Shown: positions 9,361-20,124, counted from the stretch's first letter. The stretch: DNA of 64,000 nt from DCFW01 sp963790715 (GCA_963790715.1 CAWBPN010000018.1:1364001-1428000), one strand, 5' to 3'. A program made the numbers and translations. The notes: a model not told the origin generated them from the sequence alone.

Positions 9361-9400
9361 ATAAAAGAGATTATGCCATTTTCAACATAACCTCTTTTAT
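9361..9400 (-). terminator. Terminator of the GH89 operon
   Basis: ATAAAAGAGATTA and TAACCTCTTTTAT form a 13-base stem with one mismatch around a 14-base loop, followed by T-rich DNA on the minus strand. It lies between the GH89 stop (9439) and the sbcD start, so it would end the PUL transcript. Confidence 0.6.
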
Positions 9401-9438
9401 TACTTATATTACTTAGAATGGAAAAACAAATCAGTATG

Positions 9439-11634
9439 CTACTGTTCTATCATTGGTTTATACTTGGCAACCAACTCTTTGGCAATAGCTATGCCATCAC
9501 CTTGAGGTGTACTGGGGAAATGACCGATACAATCTTTCCACCATAATTCCTCATAATCGGTTACTTCTTTTTCATATTCCTTGTATTTGGCATCGTCGAA
9601 CTTTTGACCGGCAATAACGGCACGGTCTACAGCTGCAAAGAACATGCGCCAACGTTGACCGTAGAATGTTGCAGTCATGCCTGACCATGTGCGGCTGGCG
9701 TAATCGTTGAGCAATCCGTTCTTTTCGCCCCATGTAGTGAGCAAATTACGGGCATTGCGTTCATAATACAACTTCTCGGCATCATCAATTCCTTTTTGGC
9801 GTGCTTCTTTTATCCACTTGCCCATCAGGAATGTGCTTTGCGACGATACCAAACGGTCTACATCGTCCAATATACCCAGCATGATGAATTCTTTTGCCTT
9901 CATGGTGCTGAAATCGTTTTTATTGTAAGCCTGTTCGTACTCCTTGAATACATCGCCATAATAATTGCTGATAAGCTGGCGTGTGAGGTTCACTACATCG
10001 AAAGCATGCGCTTGAGTCTTACTGTCGGCCTGCAACATGAGTTCCGTGGCCTGCAACAACTCTTTATTATTGTAAGGAATGCGCGGACTGGAATAATAAG
10101 TCTTGAAACCTCCGAACGATGGGCGTATGTTGATAACCGGGCACTGTCCTGGATAGTCGGACTGAATATATATTTTGTTAACCAATATATTCCAAGCCTT
10201 ACGGGCATTTTCGTCGACTTTGCCTGTATGCTCATCTGCCAAATGTTCTATCCAGCGATTCACATCTTTATGCGTATCGAAATTCCAGGCTTTCTCGAAA
10301 AGATATTCGTACATAAAAGGATTGCAATCGAAGCTTTCCAGAGTTGATCCAAGACCTGTAAAGTTTTTGCCTCCATTTTTGAAAGTGTTTTCTATGCGTT
10401 TGTTTACTTCGGCAATATTGCCTGCCAACATCGTATTACCTCCGAAATTGCCCAAATAGCACCAAATATATGGAACTCCATAATATTTGTTTGTCTGTTG
10501 CCATACTTCATGCCGCTCGCAATAATAATCGAGCAAGATGGACTTGCTTGGCGGATAGGCTGTGATATATGCTTTGATGCGATCATTTGTCCACTCTTTG
10601 CTTTCATTATAAAATAACCATGTCATCTGTAACCATATTGCTGACTTATCACCTTTCTCCAATGTTTCATATACTTGATTGGCTACTCGCTTTAAATAGG
10701 AGGATTCGTAGCTTGGAGGTTCGAGTTCGTTGAAAAGATCGATGCCATAAATATGGTCTGTACCGTAAATAGCCTTTTGCTGTTGTAAGAAAAGCTTTTG
10801 TATTTTCGTGAAAAGCGGGTCCATCGGATCGAGAAAACTGCAAGCATACTTATCTGAATAACCTGACCATGCACCCAATTTTGTTATTTTTGCCTTCGGA
10901 TATATTCGCTTGAGTTCCTGAGGAACATGCCCTGCAAAAGCAGGAAGTACGGGTTTCATGTTGAACTCACGTTCGCGAGCAACAATTTTCTTTTGCAGCT
11001 CTTCCTGATCGTTAAGCCATGACATAGGCAAATCACCTTGCCAATAATCGATATTCAGCATACGGTGCCATGGAAGATGGGCAGGGCCGGTAAAGTAATG
11101 GCGTATTTCCTTGTCTTTCAAACCTAACTTCATCCACACTTTGTGCCATACGGATTCTTGCCCGGTAATGGCAAGCGGCAGGTTGACTCCGTTCAATGCC
11201 ATCCAGTCGATGAAATGTTCCCAATCTTTCCAACTCCACCACGGCATGGTATATCCGAAGGTGCAATAATTGAGAAAGAACCGGTTTTTACAACGTGCAT
11301 TGATTGTCACCGGTTTCTCTACGGTCGGCAATGAAGCCGGTGCATCGAACTTATCATCGACATACCACGAAACTGTTGTATGACAATAATATTTTAAATA
11401 ATAATTCAGACCGGCCGCCATACTGTTGGCATCATTGCCTGCAATCTCTATTTTCCCGTCCTGCGAAGAAATCCGGAAATAGTCTTCGCCGCCACTCGGT
11501 AACTTCTTGGCAATGATTGACGATGAAAAATTAGGTAATAACCGACTAACAAGTCCTTTAAAAGTTGAAACATCATCGGCGAAGATGCCTATCGAAAGCA
11601 TGCAAGCCATGACAAATGTAAAAATTCTCTTCAT
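9439..11634 (-). CDS. GH89 alpha-N-acetylglucosaminidase
   Basis: This is a secreted exo-acting retaining alpha-N-acetylglucosaminidase of family GH89, the family of human NAGLU and clostridial AgnC. It would remove terminal alpha-linked GlcNAc, as found on gastric-type mucin caps and in heparan sulfate. A signal peptide (residues 1-19) is followed by the small N-terminal alpha/beta domain and the TIM barrel. GYTMPWWSWKDWEHFIDWMALNGVN-type sequence (residues 127-151) is diagnostic. The catalytic glutamates are E303 in FNELEPP (acid/base, equivalent to E316 of NAGLU) and E433 in GLGSTLESFDCNP (nucleophile, equivalent to E446); the usual PEG around the nucleophile is LES here. The length of 731 residues is normal. 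It is the last gene of the minus-strand PUL, nine bases after the upstream lipoprotein stop. Periplasmic location is likely because there is no lipobox. Confidence 0.93.
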   Translation of the reverse strand: MKRIFTFVMACMLSIGIFADDVSTFKGLVSRLLPNFSSSIIAKKLPSGGEDYFRISSQDGKIEIAGNDANSMAAGLNYYLKYYCHTTVSWYVDDKFDAPASLPTVEKPVTINARCKNRFFLNYCTFGYTMPWWSWKDWEHFIDWMALNGVNLPLAITGQESVWHKVWMKLGLKDKEIRHYFTGPAHLPWHRMLNIDYWQGDLPMSWLNDQEELQKKIVAREREFNMKPVLPAFAGHVPQELKRIYPKAKITKLGAWSGYSDKYACSFLDPMDPLFTKIQKLFLQQQKAIYGTDHIYGIDLFNELEPPSYESSYLKRVANQVYETLEKGDKSAIWLQMTWLFYNESKEWTNDRIKAYITAYPPSKSILLDYYCERHEVWQQTNKYYGVPYIWCYLGNFGGNTMLAGNIAEVNKRIENTFKNGGKNFTGLGSTLESFDCNPFMYEYLFEKAWNFDTHKDVNRWIEHLADEHTGKVDENARKAWNILVNKIYIQSDYPGQCPVINIRPSFGGFKTYYSSPRIPYNNKELLQATELMLQADSKTQAHAFDVVNLTRQLISNYYGDVFKEYEQAYNKNDFSTMKAKEFIMLGILDDVDRLVSSQSTFLMGKWIKEARQKGIDDAEKLYYERNARNLLTTWGEKNGLLNDYASRTWSGMTATFYGQRWRMFFAAVDRAVIAGQKFDDAKYKEYEKEVTDYEELWWKDCIGHFPSTPQGDGIAIAKELVAKYKPMIEQ

Positions 11635-11643
11635 GATAAATAT

Positions 11644-13128
11644 TTATTGTAAATTATGACTGTCTGCACGTACTAAGCGGATAGAACAAGCATCTGTACT
11701 ATGAGGCCATACACGAACCCCTGCCTCGTCTACAGCTTTACCATCAGTCTCGCAGAGGCTATATCCCTCACCTCCCTGGTAGAGGAAGAAAGCTTGATTC
11801 TCACCGCTCCAGGCAAAATATGTTCCATATATTTCACCGGCAGCAGGAATACTGAATCCGGTAATGTCGGTTATGGTAGATGTATCGAATCCACCCGTAC
11901 TACCGCCGGACCAATTGTATCCTTTAGATAAAATAGCGCCTAACTGATCTTTACCTATATAACTGAACAACCGTTGCCAATCGGTAGTAGTACCCATAAT
12001 ACCGGATGTATTACTACCTCCACCGGTAGATACCCTCCACGTACTGCCATAACTATCGACAACGGACGATCCCATTTTTGCAATGTTATTGCCCATCACG
12101 AACGAGGCATAATAGAGATAGCCGTATACTGCCGGATTCAACGATGTATCTTGCCGCGGATAAATGGCGCAATTGGCAGTAGGAGTATTTGTCAGAGTTA
12201 TGTTTGTACCGTCTCCCAATTTCAATGTACGCAGGTTGGAACCTAGCCAAACATCGGATCCAATCTTGACAACCGGATATTGATTACCGCTCTTGTCGAC
12301 AACGTAATATGGCTTGGCCGTCAGTTCAGTAGCACCGGTATTTTCTTTGCATGTGATACCTGTGGTAGAAAGATAAACGGTGTTGATCGTAGGATAATTG
12401 CGCAGAATCGGGACATAACTGCATTCGTTCGTATCATAATTGAATGATGCGACACTTCCGTTTGCGCTGCTTTGCTTCACATTGCCGCTATCGTCAATAA
12501 ACTGGGCAATATATCCATTCTTATAATCGGCAGAGTTACCGTCGCGGGTTGCAACGCCGTAAACAACAATGGCGCGTGAAGACATACCGGTAGAGTTGAT
12601 ATATTCCAAACATATCTCGGCAATTTTCTGGCTTCCATCCATTACTGTGAAAATATTTGTTTTTGCATTATTAAAATCGGAGACAGAAGGAATATTGATC
12701 TTATAGTTCTTACTATATGGATAAGTGACATCAATAACATAATCCTTACCATCTTGTTCGATCGCAAATGTTTTTGAAATAGTAAAAGCCTTGACTTTCA
12801 ATGTTGCGGTACGAGGCGAGTAGCTCGTATTTTGTGCAACAGTTAGTATTACTTTATTATCTACGATTTTTGTTGTACACCACGACTCACCGGTAGTAGC
12901 ATAATCGACTGCGGAGCTGATCGTACTGTCAGGCATATTAGATACGACCTCAATGGTCGAGGAACCACCGCTACCGGTAATAGTAATATCTCCTTCCGGT
13001 GTAAATGTAGCCTGAGGTGTGACGCCTGGTCCTGGTGCTATGTTTACGCTGTAATCATCTTTACAACTATTCATAAATAATGCAAGGACGAAAAGTAAAC
13101 TCTCCAAATATATATTTTTTGTATTCAT
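11644..13128 (-). CDS. Surface lipoprotein with BACON and FISUMP domains
   Basis: The N terminus is a lipoprotein signal ending in FMNSC (Cys22) followed by KDDYS, an acidic context compatible with surface export. Residues about 42-128 form a BACON-like beta-sandwich with WCTT, LTVAQNTSYSPRTATLKVKA-like strands and a final IEQDG. The C-terminal third starts at YPVVKIGSDVWLGSNLRTLK and ends in SIRLVRAD, the FISUMP (Fibrobacter succinogenes major paralogous) fold, with Gly/Ser/Thr-rich loops. No catalytic motif is visible. In its place in the operon (after SusD and the DUF3472 protein, before GH89), a glycan- or mucin-binding role equivalent to SusE/F is the best guess, but this is inferred from position and domain type only. 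Confidence 0.75.
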   Translation of the reverse strand: MNTKNIYLESLLFVLALFMNSCKDDYSVNIAPGPGVTPQATFTPEGDITITGSGGSSTIEVVSNMPDSTISSAVDYATTGESWCTTKIVDNKVILTVAQNTSYSPRTATLKVKAFTISKTFAIEQDGKDYVIDVTYPYSKNYKINIPSVSDFNNAKTNIFTVMDGSQKIAEICLEYINSTGMSSRAIVVYGVATRDGNSADYKNGYIAQFIDDSGNVKQSSANGSVASFNYDTNECSYVPILRNYPTINTVYLSTTGITCKENTGATELTAKPYYVVDKSGNQYPVVKIGSDVWLGSNLRTLKLGDGTNITLTNTPTANCAIYPRQDTSLNPAVYGYLYYASFVMGNNIAKMGSSVVDSYGSTWRVSTGGGSNTSGIMGTTTDWQRLFSYIGKDQLGAILSKGYNWSGGSTGGFDTSTITDITGFSIPAAGEIYGTYFAWSGENQAFFLYQGGEGYSLCETDGKAVDEAGVRVWPHSTDACSIRLVRADSHNLQ

Positions 13129-13152
13129 TAGTTTAAAAATTAAGAAGCTAAA

Positions 13153-14778
13153 TTATAAATTATCTAATGCACTAAAATCAATATCAGGCTTTGTGCCGCC
13201 AGCCTTACGATTTAACATAGTGTTGTTATTCGTATGGTCGTTTGTGAATCCGAAATCCTTTAAGATGAATCCATGGTTGTTGTCATCAACAGAACCGCTA
13301 TAATCCCATCGTAAACCATTAATTCCGGTATCGTCGCATGTAAAAGTAGCACTTGTTATTTCCTTCCATTCTCCTCCTGCCGTATATGCCCATTGGTTTT
13401 TGTATAGAACATGACGGGGTGTAATAGATGTTTCCGGATTAAAATTCTCCAAGAAAGAATAAGGAGATTTATAGTAGGTTGACAATTTTGGCCGCTTGAA
13501 TGCCGCCAGCAAACGCCATTCGCTTCCGGTATAGAAATAAGCAGTATAAATCGTATTCCCATGTCCATCAGGTTCAACCTTCACCAAGGCTTTATAAGTC
13601 TGTCCTTCTTTCCAATCGAAATTCAAAAAGCAGTTGCGGCCGCTACCTTCATTATCAAATGTATTGATAACGACATCTTTCCCGAGTTTAATAGGTACGG
13701 GACGGGTTGCGTCGATATCATTGGAATCTCCCCATACTGAGAACAATACTTTACGGGTACCGTCTCCAATCTGCTGAATGCCCATGTAACCTTCATTAAA
13801 CCCGTCCATCTCATAATAGGAATTATTCACTGCATTGTCTACCGTCACTTCATTGTAAAAATATTCGACATCTTCGGAGGGCAATTCGTAGCGCAAATGT
13901 ACTGATGCTCCTCTTCGATAATAATAGTAACTATCATTGCTCGTATTTGAGGCAGCAGTAACGAAATGATTGTTACTACCGGTCGTAGCAGAACCTCCTA
14001 TGCGATATTCACTCACTTTGGCATAGTATTTCGAACTTTTGTCTACCCCCTGAATATCAACTTTGATATAACCCGGGCTATCGACCTGTAGTTTATCTAT
14101 GGAATAGATTTTAGATGCCGCTCCATTAACCGTGACAACATACGATTTGCTATTATTAACGGTTACCCGAATCTTTCCGTAACCGTAGTTATTCGAACCT
14201 ACCATCGCCAAATTCAAGAACCCCGAAGCACCGACATAAAAATAAGTGCTGGCTACAATGGATGAGTCATCCCAATCGGTAGAGAAATCTCCAGTATTAT
14301 CGTCTATCTGAGTGCCGTATAGCGGAGTTGTGATGTATGAATTCCCTGCGAATGGAACTTCAATAGGGACATCGGTTTCTGTGAAATTGTACGAACTTTC
14401 TTCGTCTATGGTACCCAAGATGGATTTTTGAACAACTTGAATTGTATCAATAGGAGCAAGCGTCTTTTTATTTAATATGTAAATTCGTCCACTTCTACTC
14501 AAATCAGCCGTGTTGGCCGATACATTCCAACTATAATCTTTGCCGGGCACAGCTGTAATCCAATCGGCATTACTGACACATTTTAGACCTACTGAACTAG
14601 GGTTTGGAGTAATGGAGAATGAAATCTCTCCTCCGGCACTCTCTTCTACCACTTTTTTGGATGGAGAGATAGAAACGCTTACATCCTTAGGTTCGTATAC
14701 TGAAGAGCTACTACATGCGAGAGAGACAAACAATAATATTAACGGTACAAGTATCTTTATAGAATATTTCATGATCAT
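13153..14778 (-). CDS. Lipoprotein with BACON, DUF5077 and DUF3472 domains
   Basis: The mature protein starts after LLFVSLAC. A BACON domain (about residues 35-115: ADWITAVPGKDYSW, then IQVVQKS) leads into a DUF5077-like carbohydrate-binding sandwich (about 125-260). The DUF3472 domain covers the C-terminal half and is recognised by YYEMDGFNEGYMGIQ, VLFSVWGDS, NEGSGRNCFLNFDWKEGQTYKALV, ASFKRP-like AAFKRPKLSTYYKS and SFLENFNPETS. DUF3472 proteins accompany host-glycan PULs; their biochemical role is not settled. ATG at 14778 (MIMKYS) is preferred; the longer frame begins with TTG at 14790 inside the susD stop region, and ATG 14772 is also possible. Six bases or fewer separate it from susD, so it is translationally linked. 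Confidence 0.8.
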   Translation of the reverse strand: MIMKYSIKILVPLILLFVSLACSSSSVYEPKDVSVSISPSKKVVEESAGGEISFSITPNPSSVGLKCVSNADWITAVPGKDYSWNVSANTADLSRSGRIYILNKKTLAPIDTIQVVQKSILGTIDEESSYNFTETDVPIEVPFAGNSYITTPLYGTQIDDNTGDFSTDWDDSSIVASTYFYVGASGFLNLAMVGSNNYGYGKIRVTVNNSKSYVVTVNGAASKIYSIDKLQVDSPGYIKVDIQGVDKSSKYYAKVSEYRIGGSATTGSNNHFVTAASNTSNDSYYYYRRGASVHLRYELPSEDVEYFYNEVTVDNAVNNSYYEMDGFNEGYMGIQQIGDGTRKVLFSVWGDSNDIDATRPVPIKLGKDVVINTFDNEGSGRNCFLNFDWKEGQTYKALVKVEPDGHGNTIYTAYFYTGSEWRLLAAFKRPKLSTYYKSPYSFLENFNPETSITPRHVLYKNQWAYTAGGEWKEITSATFTCDDTGINGLRWDYSGSVDDNNHGFILKDFGFTNDHTNNNTMLNRKAGGTKPDIDFSALDNL

Positions 14779-14783
14779 ATCGA

Positions 14784-16616
14784 TTACCAATATTTATTTT
14801 GAACCAAATTTTTGTTATTATCCATATAATTCTGGTAAATAGGCCAAAGATACATCTTTTTCTGCCAATTGCGCGTTTGGATGTCTACTACTTTAAAATA
14901 ATCACTTGCTGTAGTACCTTGGGTATTCATTCCTTGAATAGGCGTTTTGAATACATCTCCTGCGATCTTCCAACGGCGAATATCCATATAGCGCATACCA
15001 CCTTCCAACGCAAACTCTACCTGACGCTCGTGACGAATTGCATCACGCATCTGGCTTTGCGACAAACCTGATTGTAAATCAGGTAAACCGGCTCTTTCAC
15101 GAATCAAATTGACATACTTTGCTATATCAGTATTTCCGGGATCGCATTCATTTAATGCCTCGGCATAGTCAAGATACATCTCGGCCAAACGAATAATAAT
15201 ACCCGGTCTATATTGGAATGTTTGTCCGCTACTGTCGGATGGATTTATTGCCTTGTTGATTTGATAACCTGCCAACGGACTATCATGTGAAGGTGCGCCA
15301 TCCAAACCACCTTTCTTAAAATCAACATCACGGCCGTTGTCATCAAAACTACAATATTGACCGCTATAACGTATATCAGTATAAAAACGAGGCTCACGGT
15401 TGACATACATATTGAATGTTCCGGCACGTGTTACCAAACCGATAGTGCGATCTACACAACCATAATTGTATTGTGTATTATAATAAGTGTCGGAAGTAGA
15501 AAAACCTGTTGATACATAGCCTGAACCATCGTCAGTAATACTCTTTCCATTATTCATAAAGAAAGCATCTACCATATTCTGAGTCGTTCCGACGCAACCG
15601 GCAAAACCGGATCCACGAGGCAATACATGATATTCATAATAATAATTGGTCAGTTGAGGATATACAAAAATGATTTCCGGATTTTCATCTACGCCTTTGA
15701 GATGAACGTTCATACACGACATCAAGGCATCAAGACTACCATCCGGGTTTTTCTCGGTATATAGTTTATACTGAGACATGTCTATTACCTTCTTGGCTGC
15801 ATCAGCAGCTTTCTTCCATTTATTCAAATCATACGTGGAATTGAACAAGGCCTTACCATCTTTATTGGTCACATCGGCATAGTCTGAATTACCATTGAAT
15901 AAAGGACTTGCCGCAAACATGAGCATACGTGCTCTGACAGCTAGGCACATGCCGGATGTAGCACGGCCTACATCTGTATCATCATAAGAAGAAGGTAGCA
16001 CCTTTGATAGATTTAGTAATTCATTATCCAAATAATTTACTATAGAATCATAAGGAGTACGTGCCAATTGCAAATCGGCAGGAGATGCCGTTGAATTAGA
16101 TAAAGTGGTTACCAACGGGAATGGTCCATATACTTCCAACATACGTTCATAATAATAAGCCATCAAAAATCGAGCTTCATATTTATACCTCTCAACCAAT
16201 TCTTCCGTCTGGCGTTGTTCCGGAATAGCCTTGACATTAGCTATAAAGAGAAGAGCAGCTCTAACTTTTTGATATGTAGTGCCCCATAAATCAAAGCCGG
16301 GTACCATCTTTACCGGCGACCAGCTACCTTGTTGAACATTAAGTAAGTCATTCCAGCCGAATTGTCCCAATTCACTATTAATTTGAGATTCGTCGCTCAT
16401 TAAATAATAACCGTATGAATAGCTAAGATAACCCCACAAAGGATCGGGAATTGCATTGTAGACACCGGCCAACCAATTTTTCGTATTTGTCGCATCATTG
16501 AATACAGCGTTCATGGTCAGCATATCATCAGGTTCTTTATTCAAATAACTATTACATGAATAAAAGAACGGTATTGTTGCCATTGCCAATAATATAAATG
16601 TTATATACTTTTTCAT
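14784..16616 (-). CDS. SusD/RagB-family glycan-binding lipoprotein
   Basis: This is the surface lipoprotein lid that delivers oligosaccharides to its SusC transporter. The lipobox FFYSC (Cys21) is followed by NSYLNKEPDD, typical of SusD N termini. The TPR-containing helical region includes RYKYEARFLMAYYYERMLEVYGPFPLV, and the C-terminal SusD domain contains YRPGIIIRLAEMYLDYAEALNE, RERAGLPDL, RHERQVEFALEGGMRYMDIRRWK and LWPI. At 610 residues it is slightly longer than average. It lies 15 bases after its susC in the same operon, so the pair is expected to act together on the GH89 substrate. Confidence 0.92.
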   Translation of the reverse strand: MKKYITFILLAMATIPFFYSCNSYLNKEPDDMLTMNAVFNDATNTKNWLAGVYNAIPDPLWGYLSYSYGYYLMSDESQINSELGQFGWNDLLNVQQGSWSPVKMVPGFDLWGTTYQKVRAALLFIANVKAIPEQRQTEELVERYKYEARFLMAYYYERMLEVYGPFPLVTTLSNSTASPADLQLARTPYDSIVNYLDNELLNLSKVLPSSYDDTDVGRATSGMCLAVRARMLMFAASPLFNGNSDYADVTNKDGKALFNSTYDLNKWKKAADAAKKVIDMSQYKLYTEKNPDGSLDALMSCMNVHLKGVDENPEIIFVYPQLTNYYYEYHVLPRGSGFAGCVGTTQNMVDAFFMNNGKSITDDGSGYVSTGFSTSDTYYNTQYNYGCVDRTIGLVTRAGTFNMYVNREPRFYTDIRYSGQYCSFDDNGRDVDFKKGGLDGAPSHDSPLAGYQINKAINPSDSSGQTFQYRPGIIIRLAEMYLDYAEALNECDPGNTDIAKYVNLIRERAGLPDLQSGLSQSQMRDAIRHERQVEFALEGGMRYMDIRRWKIAGDVFKTPIQGMNTQGTTASDYFKVVDIQTRNWQKKMYLWPIYQNYMDNNKNLVQNKYW

Positions 16617-16631
16617 AATTCATAAATCTTT

Positions 16632-19600
16632 TTAGAATGTAACTTGAAAACCTACGGAATATACTTTCATTGGAGGATATTTCAGACCATCGGATGAACC
16701 GACTTCCGGATCCCACAGATTGAAAGCACTCCAAGTCCAAAGATTAGTCCCTCTAAAGAATACACGTGCCCCACGCATTAAAGCAGCTTTCTGCCAGCTC
16801 TTAGGCAATGAATAACCGATTTCCAAGTTCTTTAAACGAATATATGAAGCATCTTTTAGCCACCATGTAGAGGGTAAGTTATTATTGATACTTTTTGTTG
16901 TTGAGAAACGAGGCCAAAATACATTTTTTTTATATGGATTGGCGGCATCCCAGCGGTCATTCCAATTGTTATAGATATTGCCCATACCGCCGCCACCGCT
17001 ACCAGGTATCAACAAATCTCCGGAAAGCATAGTTGAGCAACTGGCATCACCTTGGAAAAAGGCACTGAAATCAAGATTTTTGTAGCGCAGACTAAAACCA
17101 AAGCCATAAACAATTTCCGGATTATAAGGTTTGCCTATCGGTTTATAGTCGTTGGCATCTACCTTCCCGTCGTGATTGGTATCTGCATAGCGAATATCAC
17201 CGGGATGTATCGTACCGAATGTATGTTGTGGTATACTGCTTTTGAGTGACCCGTCAGCCAAGAAATCTTCTTCCTGGAAAACTCCTACAGCCTGCAAGCC
17301 ATAATAAGTGCCTATCGGGTTGCCGGTTTGAGAACGAGTTGTTTCTTTCAATGCTTCCGGTTCATCATATTCTATTATTTTGTTGTGGGCATAAGTGAAA
17401 CTGCCTCTTAGAGATAAAAAGAAATCTTTATTATATTGTTTGTTCATTTCTAAACTGAACTCGCATCCTTGGTTTGTAACGGTGCCATAATTGGCCCATG
17501 GAGCTGATGTGAAACCTGCTGTCTCCGGTATCGTTTTACGCTGCATAAAGATTTTTTCATGTCTCTCATGAAAATAATCCGCCTGGATGTTTAAGCAATT
17601 CCATAATCCCAGTTCAAGTCCCAAATCCAATTTCTTCACCGTTTCCCAAGTCAACTTATTGACGCCAAAGTCACCCTCGGTATAGCCGTTATATGCATTA
17701 TCACCACTTGTACCAAGTGTATATCCCGTAATATCGGCGATGGTTGACAAATAAGCAAAGCGGCGACCGGCCAATTGATCGTTGCCAACCAAACCGTAAG
17801 AAGCACGAATTTTCATCTTGGATATTGTTGACGATAAAGTTTCCATAAATGGTTCATTAGATATGAGCCATCCACCTGCGATTGAAGGGAAAAATCCCCA
17901 TTTCTTACCTGGAGCAAAATTCTCTGAACCATTGTATCCGAAGTTAGCTTCCAAAAAATATGTATCCTTGAAATTATAGGTAACACGTCCGGCCAAACCT
18001 TGACTACGATAGGGAAGTGAATATATGGAAGTTGTAGCATCGGCATTGATATAGTTGCGCATGTTATAAAGGAACAAGGCATCTATCTGATGGTCTTTAG
18101 CTATTTTTTTACTATAATTCAACTGACCTTCAAAATAAAGAGAACGATTGCCGCCGTTGGACTTACTATAACCTAAGAAATTACTTCCTTGATTGGTCAT
18201 TGTTGTAATCAAGCTACCATCTTTATCTCTTCCTGTTGCTATGTATGTTGTCTGAATTTTTGTCCGATTGAAAGAATCCCATCCATAAGAATCGAATGAG
18301 AATGTTCCTTTGGCATTCAACCCACTCAATGGTTTCCACAACTTGCCTATATCTTGAGTCACTACAAATTCGGACTGAATACTGCTAGAATTCGTTGAAA
18401 TAAATCCTGTGTGTGTAGCTGCCGCCCAAGGATTGGTTTGCGATGTATATGTTGGAATTTGCCCGTTGGAATATATTTTCGGATAACAAATAGGTGTATT
18501 TTTAAATGCTAAATAGATAATATCGGTAGGCGACCATCCAGGTGTTCTTTGTCCCATGATATAACCGCCAACACTTACATTAATCAATGTAGATGGTGTC
18601 AAATTCATATCCAAATTTGTGCGGATATTATAGCGTGAAAGCTTATTTGAAGCATCATAATCAACGTTTGGGTCGGTTACGGTAATTCCTTTTTCTCCAA
18701 AATAAGAAGCTACCATGCTATAACGTAACCGATCGCTGCCTCCATTTATATCTAAAGAAATACGTTCATTGGGGACATTGTTTTTTGCCACTGTTTTAAG
18801 CCAATTAACATTAGGATATAGATCAGGATCTGTCTCGTTTCTTGTTGCATTGATTTCATCTTGCGTATACATATCTTTACCGGATGTAAATTGACTGGCG
18901 ATGTTCATCACTTCCATATAAGTGGCACCGTCAACAAAATTAGGCAACCTGGTAGGTGTAGATACGCCGTAATCCGCTTTGATAGAAGTCGTCGGTTTAC
19001 CTATTTTCCCATGCTTGGTTTGAATAAGAATAACGCCATTGGCACCTTTCACGCCATAAACGGCAGTTGCCGTAGCATCTTTCAAAACGGAAAAAGATTC
19101 AATTTCTTCGGGAGATATATTGTCAATACTTCTTTCTACACCGTCTACCAGAACTAGCGGACTTGTTGACGCACCGGAGAATGTAGAAATGCCTCGAATC
19201 CAAAAATCGGAAGCATCACTTCCTGGTTCACCGCTCCTTTGAACAGCTATGATTCCAGCAACAGAGCCGGCCAGTGCATTGGTTAGCGAGCGTGTTTGAT
19301 CCATTTGCAAGATGGAAGGTCTCACTGTAGTGATAGCACCTACCACACTAGCCCTTTTTTGAGTGCCATAACCTACCACGACAACTTCTTCCAAATTTTT
19401 AGTATCTGGTTGCAAGGCAACATTGATTTGATGTCGGTTCTCGACAACAATATCTTTAGGGACATAACCGATATAAGTAAATTTCAGTACCGATTGTGAA
19501 CCTGCTACATTATATAATGTATAATAGCCGTTGACATCAGTAGTAACAATATTGTTTGTTCCTGCTTCTTGAATACTAACGCCGATTAACGATTCTCCCT

Positions 19601-20009
19601 TTTCATCGACAACCCGACCAACAATCTTAAGAGTTGCCGGCTTATTCTTATGAGGTTGCTGAATACGTGAAGATTTCAGTATTGAAATTTGTCTTTCATG
19701 AACTCGGTATGACAAATTCCTTGATGTCAGAATTTTGTCTAATATTCGATCTAGTCTTTCGTGATCAACTTTTAACACTACTTTTTCATTCAGATCTTTT
19801 GAAATATCATCCGAATAAATAAATACAAAGTTGCTTTTCTTTTCAATGGCATGAAGTGCATCTCTAATGCTTCCATTTACATGGATAGACAATATAGGCA
19901 TCTGCTCACTGCCGGCCACCGGAGAAATAAACGTTACCAACAATAGAAACATAAATGTTCCTATACTCATTGATCTTTTACTTTTTTGTAAAACGAATTT
20001 AAGTCTCAT
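16632..20009 (-). CDS. SusC-family TonB-dependent glycan transporter with STN signalling domain
   Basis: This 1,125-residue outer-membrane importer has a signal peptide (to about residue 33), an STN domain (about 40-113, the part that talks to FecR anti-sigma factors), a carboxypeptidase-regulatory-like domain (about 126-198), a TonB-box-like segment EEVVVVGYGTQKR (207-219), a plug (DGVERSIDNISPEEIESFSVLKDATATAVYG) and a barrel ending in FQVTF. The STN domain ties it to the FecR/ECF pair directly upstream, giving substrate-sensing transcriptional feedback. It lies 115 bases downstream of FecR and just before its SusD. No copy of the 34-base box found in the plus-strand locus is present upstream, so it probably belongs to a different regulon. 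Confidence 0.95.
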   Translation of the reverse strand: MRLKFVLQKSKRSMSIGTFMFLLLVTFISPVAGSEQMPILSIHVNGSIRDALHAIEKKSNFVFIYSDDISKDLNEKVVLKVDHERLDRILDKILTSRNLSYRVHERQISILKSSRIQQPHKNKPATLKIVGRVVDEKGESLIGVSIQEAGTNNIVTTDVNGYYTLYNVAGSQSVLKFTYIGYVPKDIVVENRHQINVALQPDTKNLEEVVVVGYGTQKRASVVGAITTVRPSILQMDQTRSLTNALAGSVAGIIAVQRSGEPGSDASDFWIRGISTFSGASTSPLVLVDGVERSIDNISPEEIESFSVLKDATATAVYGVKGANGVILIQTKHGKIGKPTTSIKADYGVSTPTRLPNFVDGATYMEVMNIASQFTSGKDMYTQDEINATRNETDPDLYPNVNWLKTVAKNNVPNERISLDINGGSDRLRYSMVASYFGEKGITVTDPNVDYDASNKLSRYNIRTNLDMNLTPSTLINVSVGGYIMGQRTPGWSPTDIIYLAFKNTPICYPKIYSNGQIPTYTSQTNPWAAATHTGFISTNSSSIQSEFVVTQDIGKLWKPLSGLNAKGTFSFDSYGWDSFNRTKIQTTYIATGRDKDGSLITTMTNQGSNFLGYSKSNGGNRSLYFEGQLNYSKKIAKDHQIDALFLYNMRNYINADATTSIYSLPYRSQGLAGRVTYNFKDTYFLEANFGYNGSENFAPGKKWGFFPSIAGGWLISNEPFMETLSSTISKMKIRASYGLVGNDQLAGRRFAYLSTIADITGYTLGTSGDNAYNGYTEGDFGVNKLTWETVKKLDLGLELGLWNCLNIQADYFHERHEKIFMQRKTIPETAGFTSAPWANYGTVTNQGCEFSLEMNKQYNKDFFLSLRGSFTYAHNKIIEYDEPEALKETTRSQTGNPIGTYYGLQAVGVFQEEDFLADGSLKSSIPQHTFGTIHPGDIRYADTNHDGKVDANDYKPIGKPYNPEIVYGFGFSLRYKNLDFSAFFQGDASCSTMLSGDLLIPGSGGGGMGNIYNNWNDRWDAANPYKKNVFWPRFSTTKSINNNLPSTWWLKDASYIRLKNLEIGYSLPKSWQKAALMRGARVFFRGTNLWTWSAFNLWDPEVGSSDGLKYPPMKVYSVGFQVTF

Positions 20010-20124
20010 TTTATTAAATTATTGTTTAATTGTTTATATATAAAATTGAGTTTGCTTTTAGAGATTTATTAGGCTCTCTATAACCGTATTAACTTTTGTT
20101 TTTCGTTCATAGGCATATTGCTTT

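Noticed and set aside
9796..10347. 183-codon plus-strand frame opposite the GH89 gene
   Set aside because: Antisense to a fully supported enzyme gene with catalytic residues; no signal peptide or domain.
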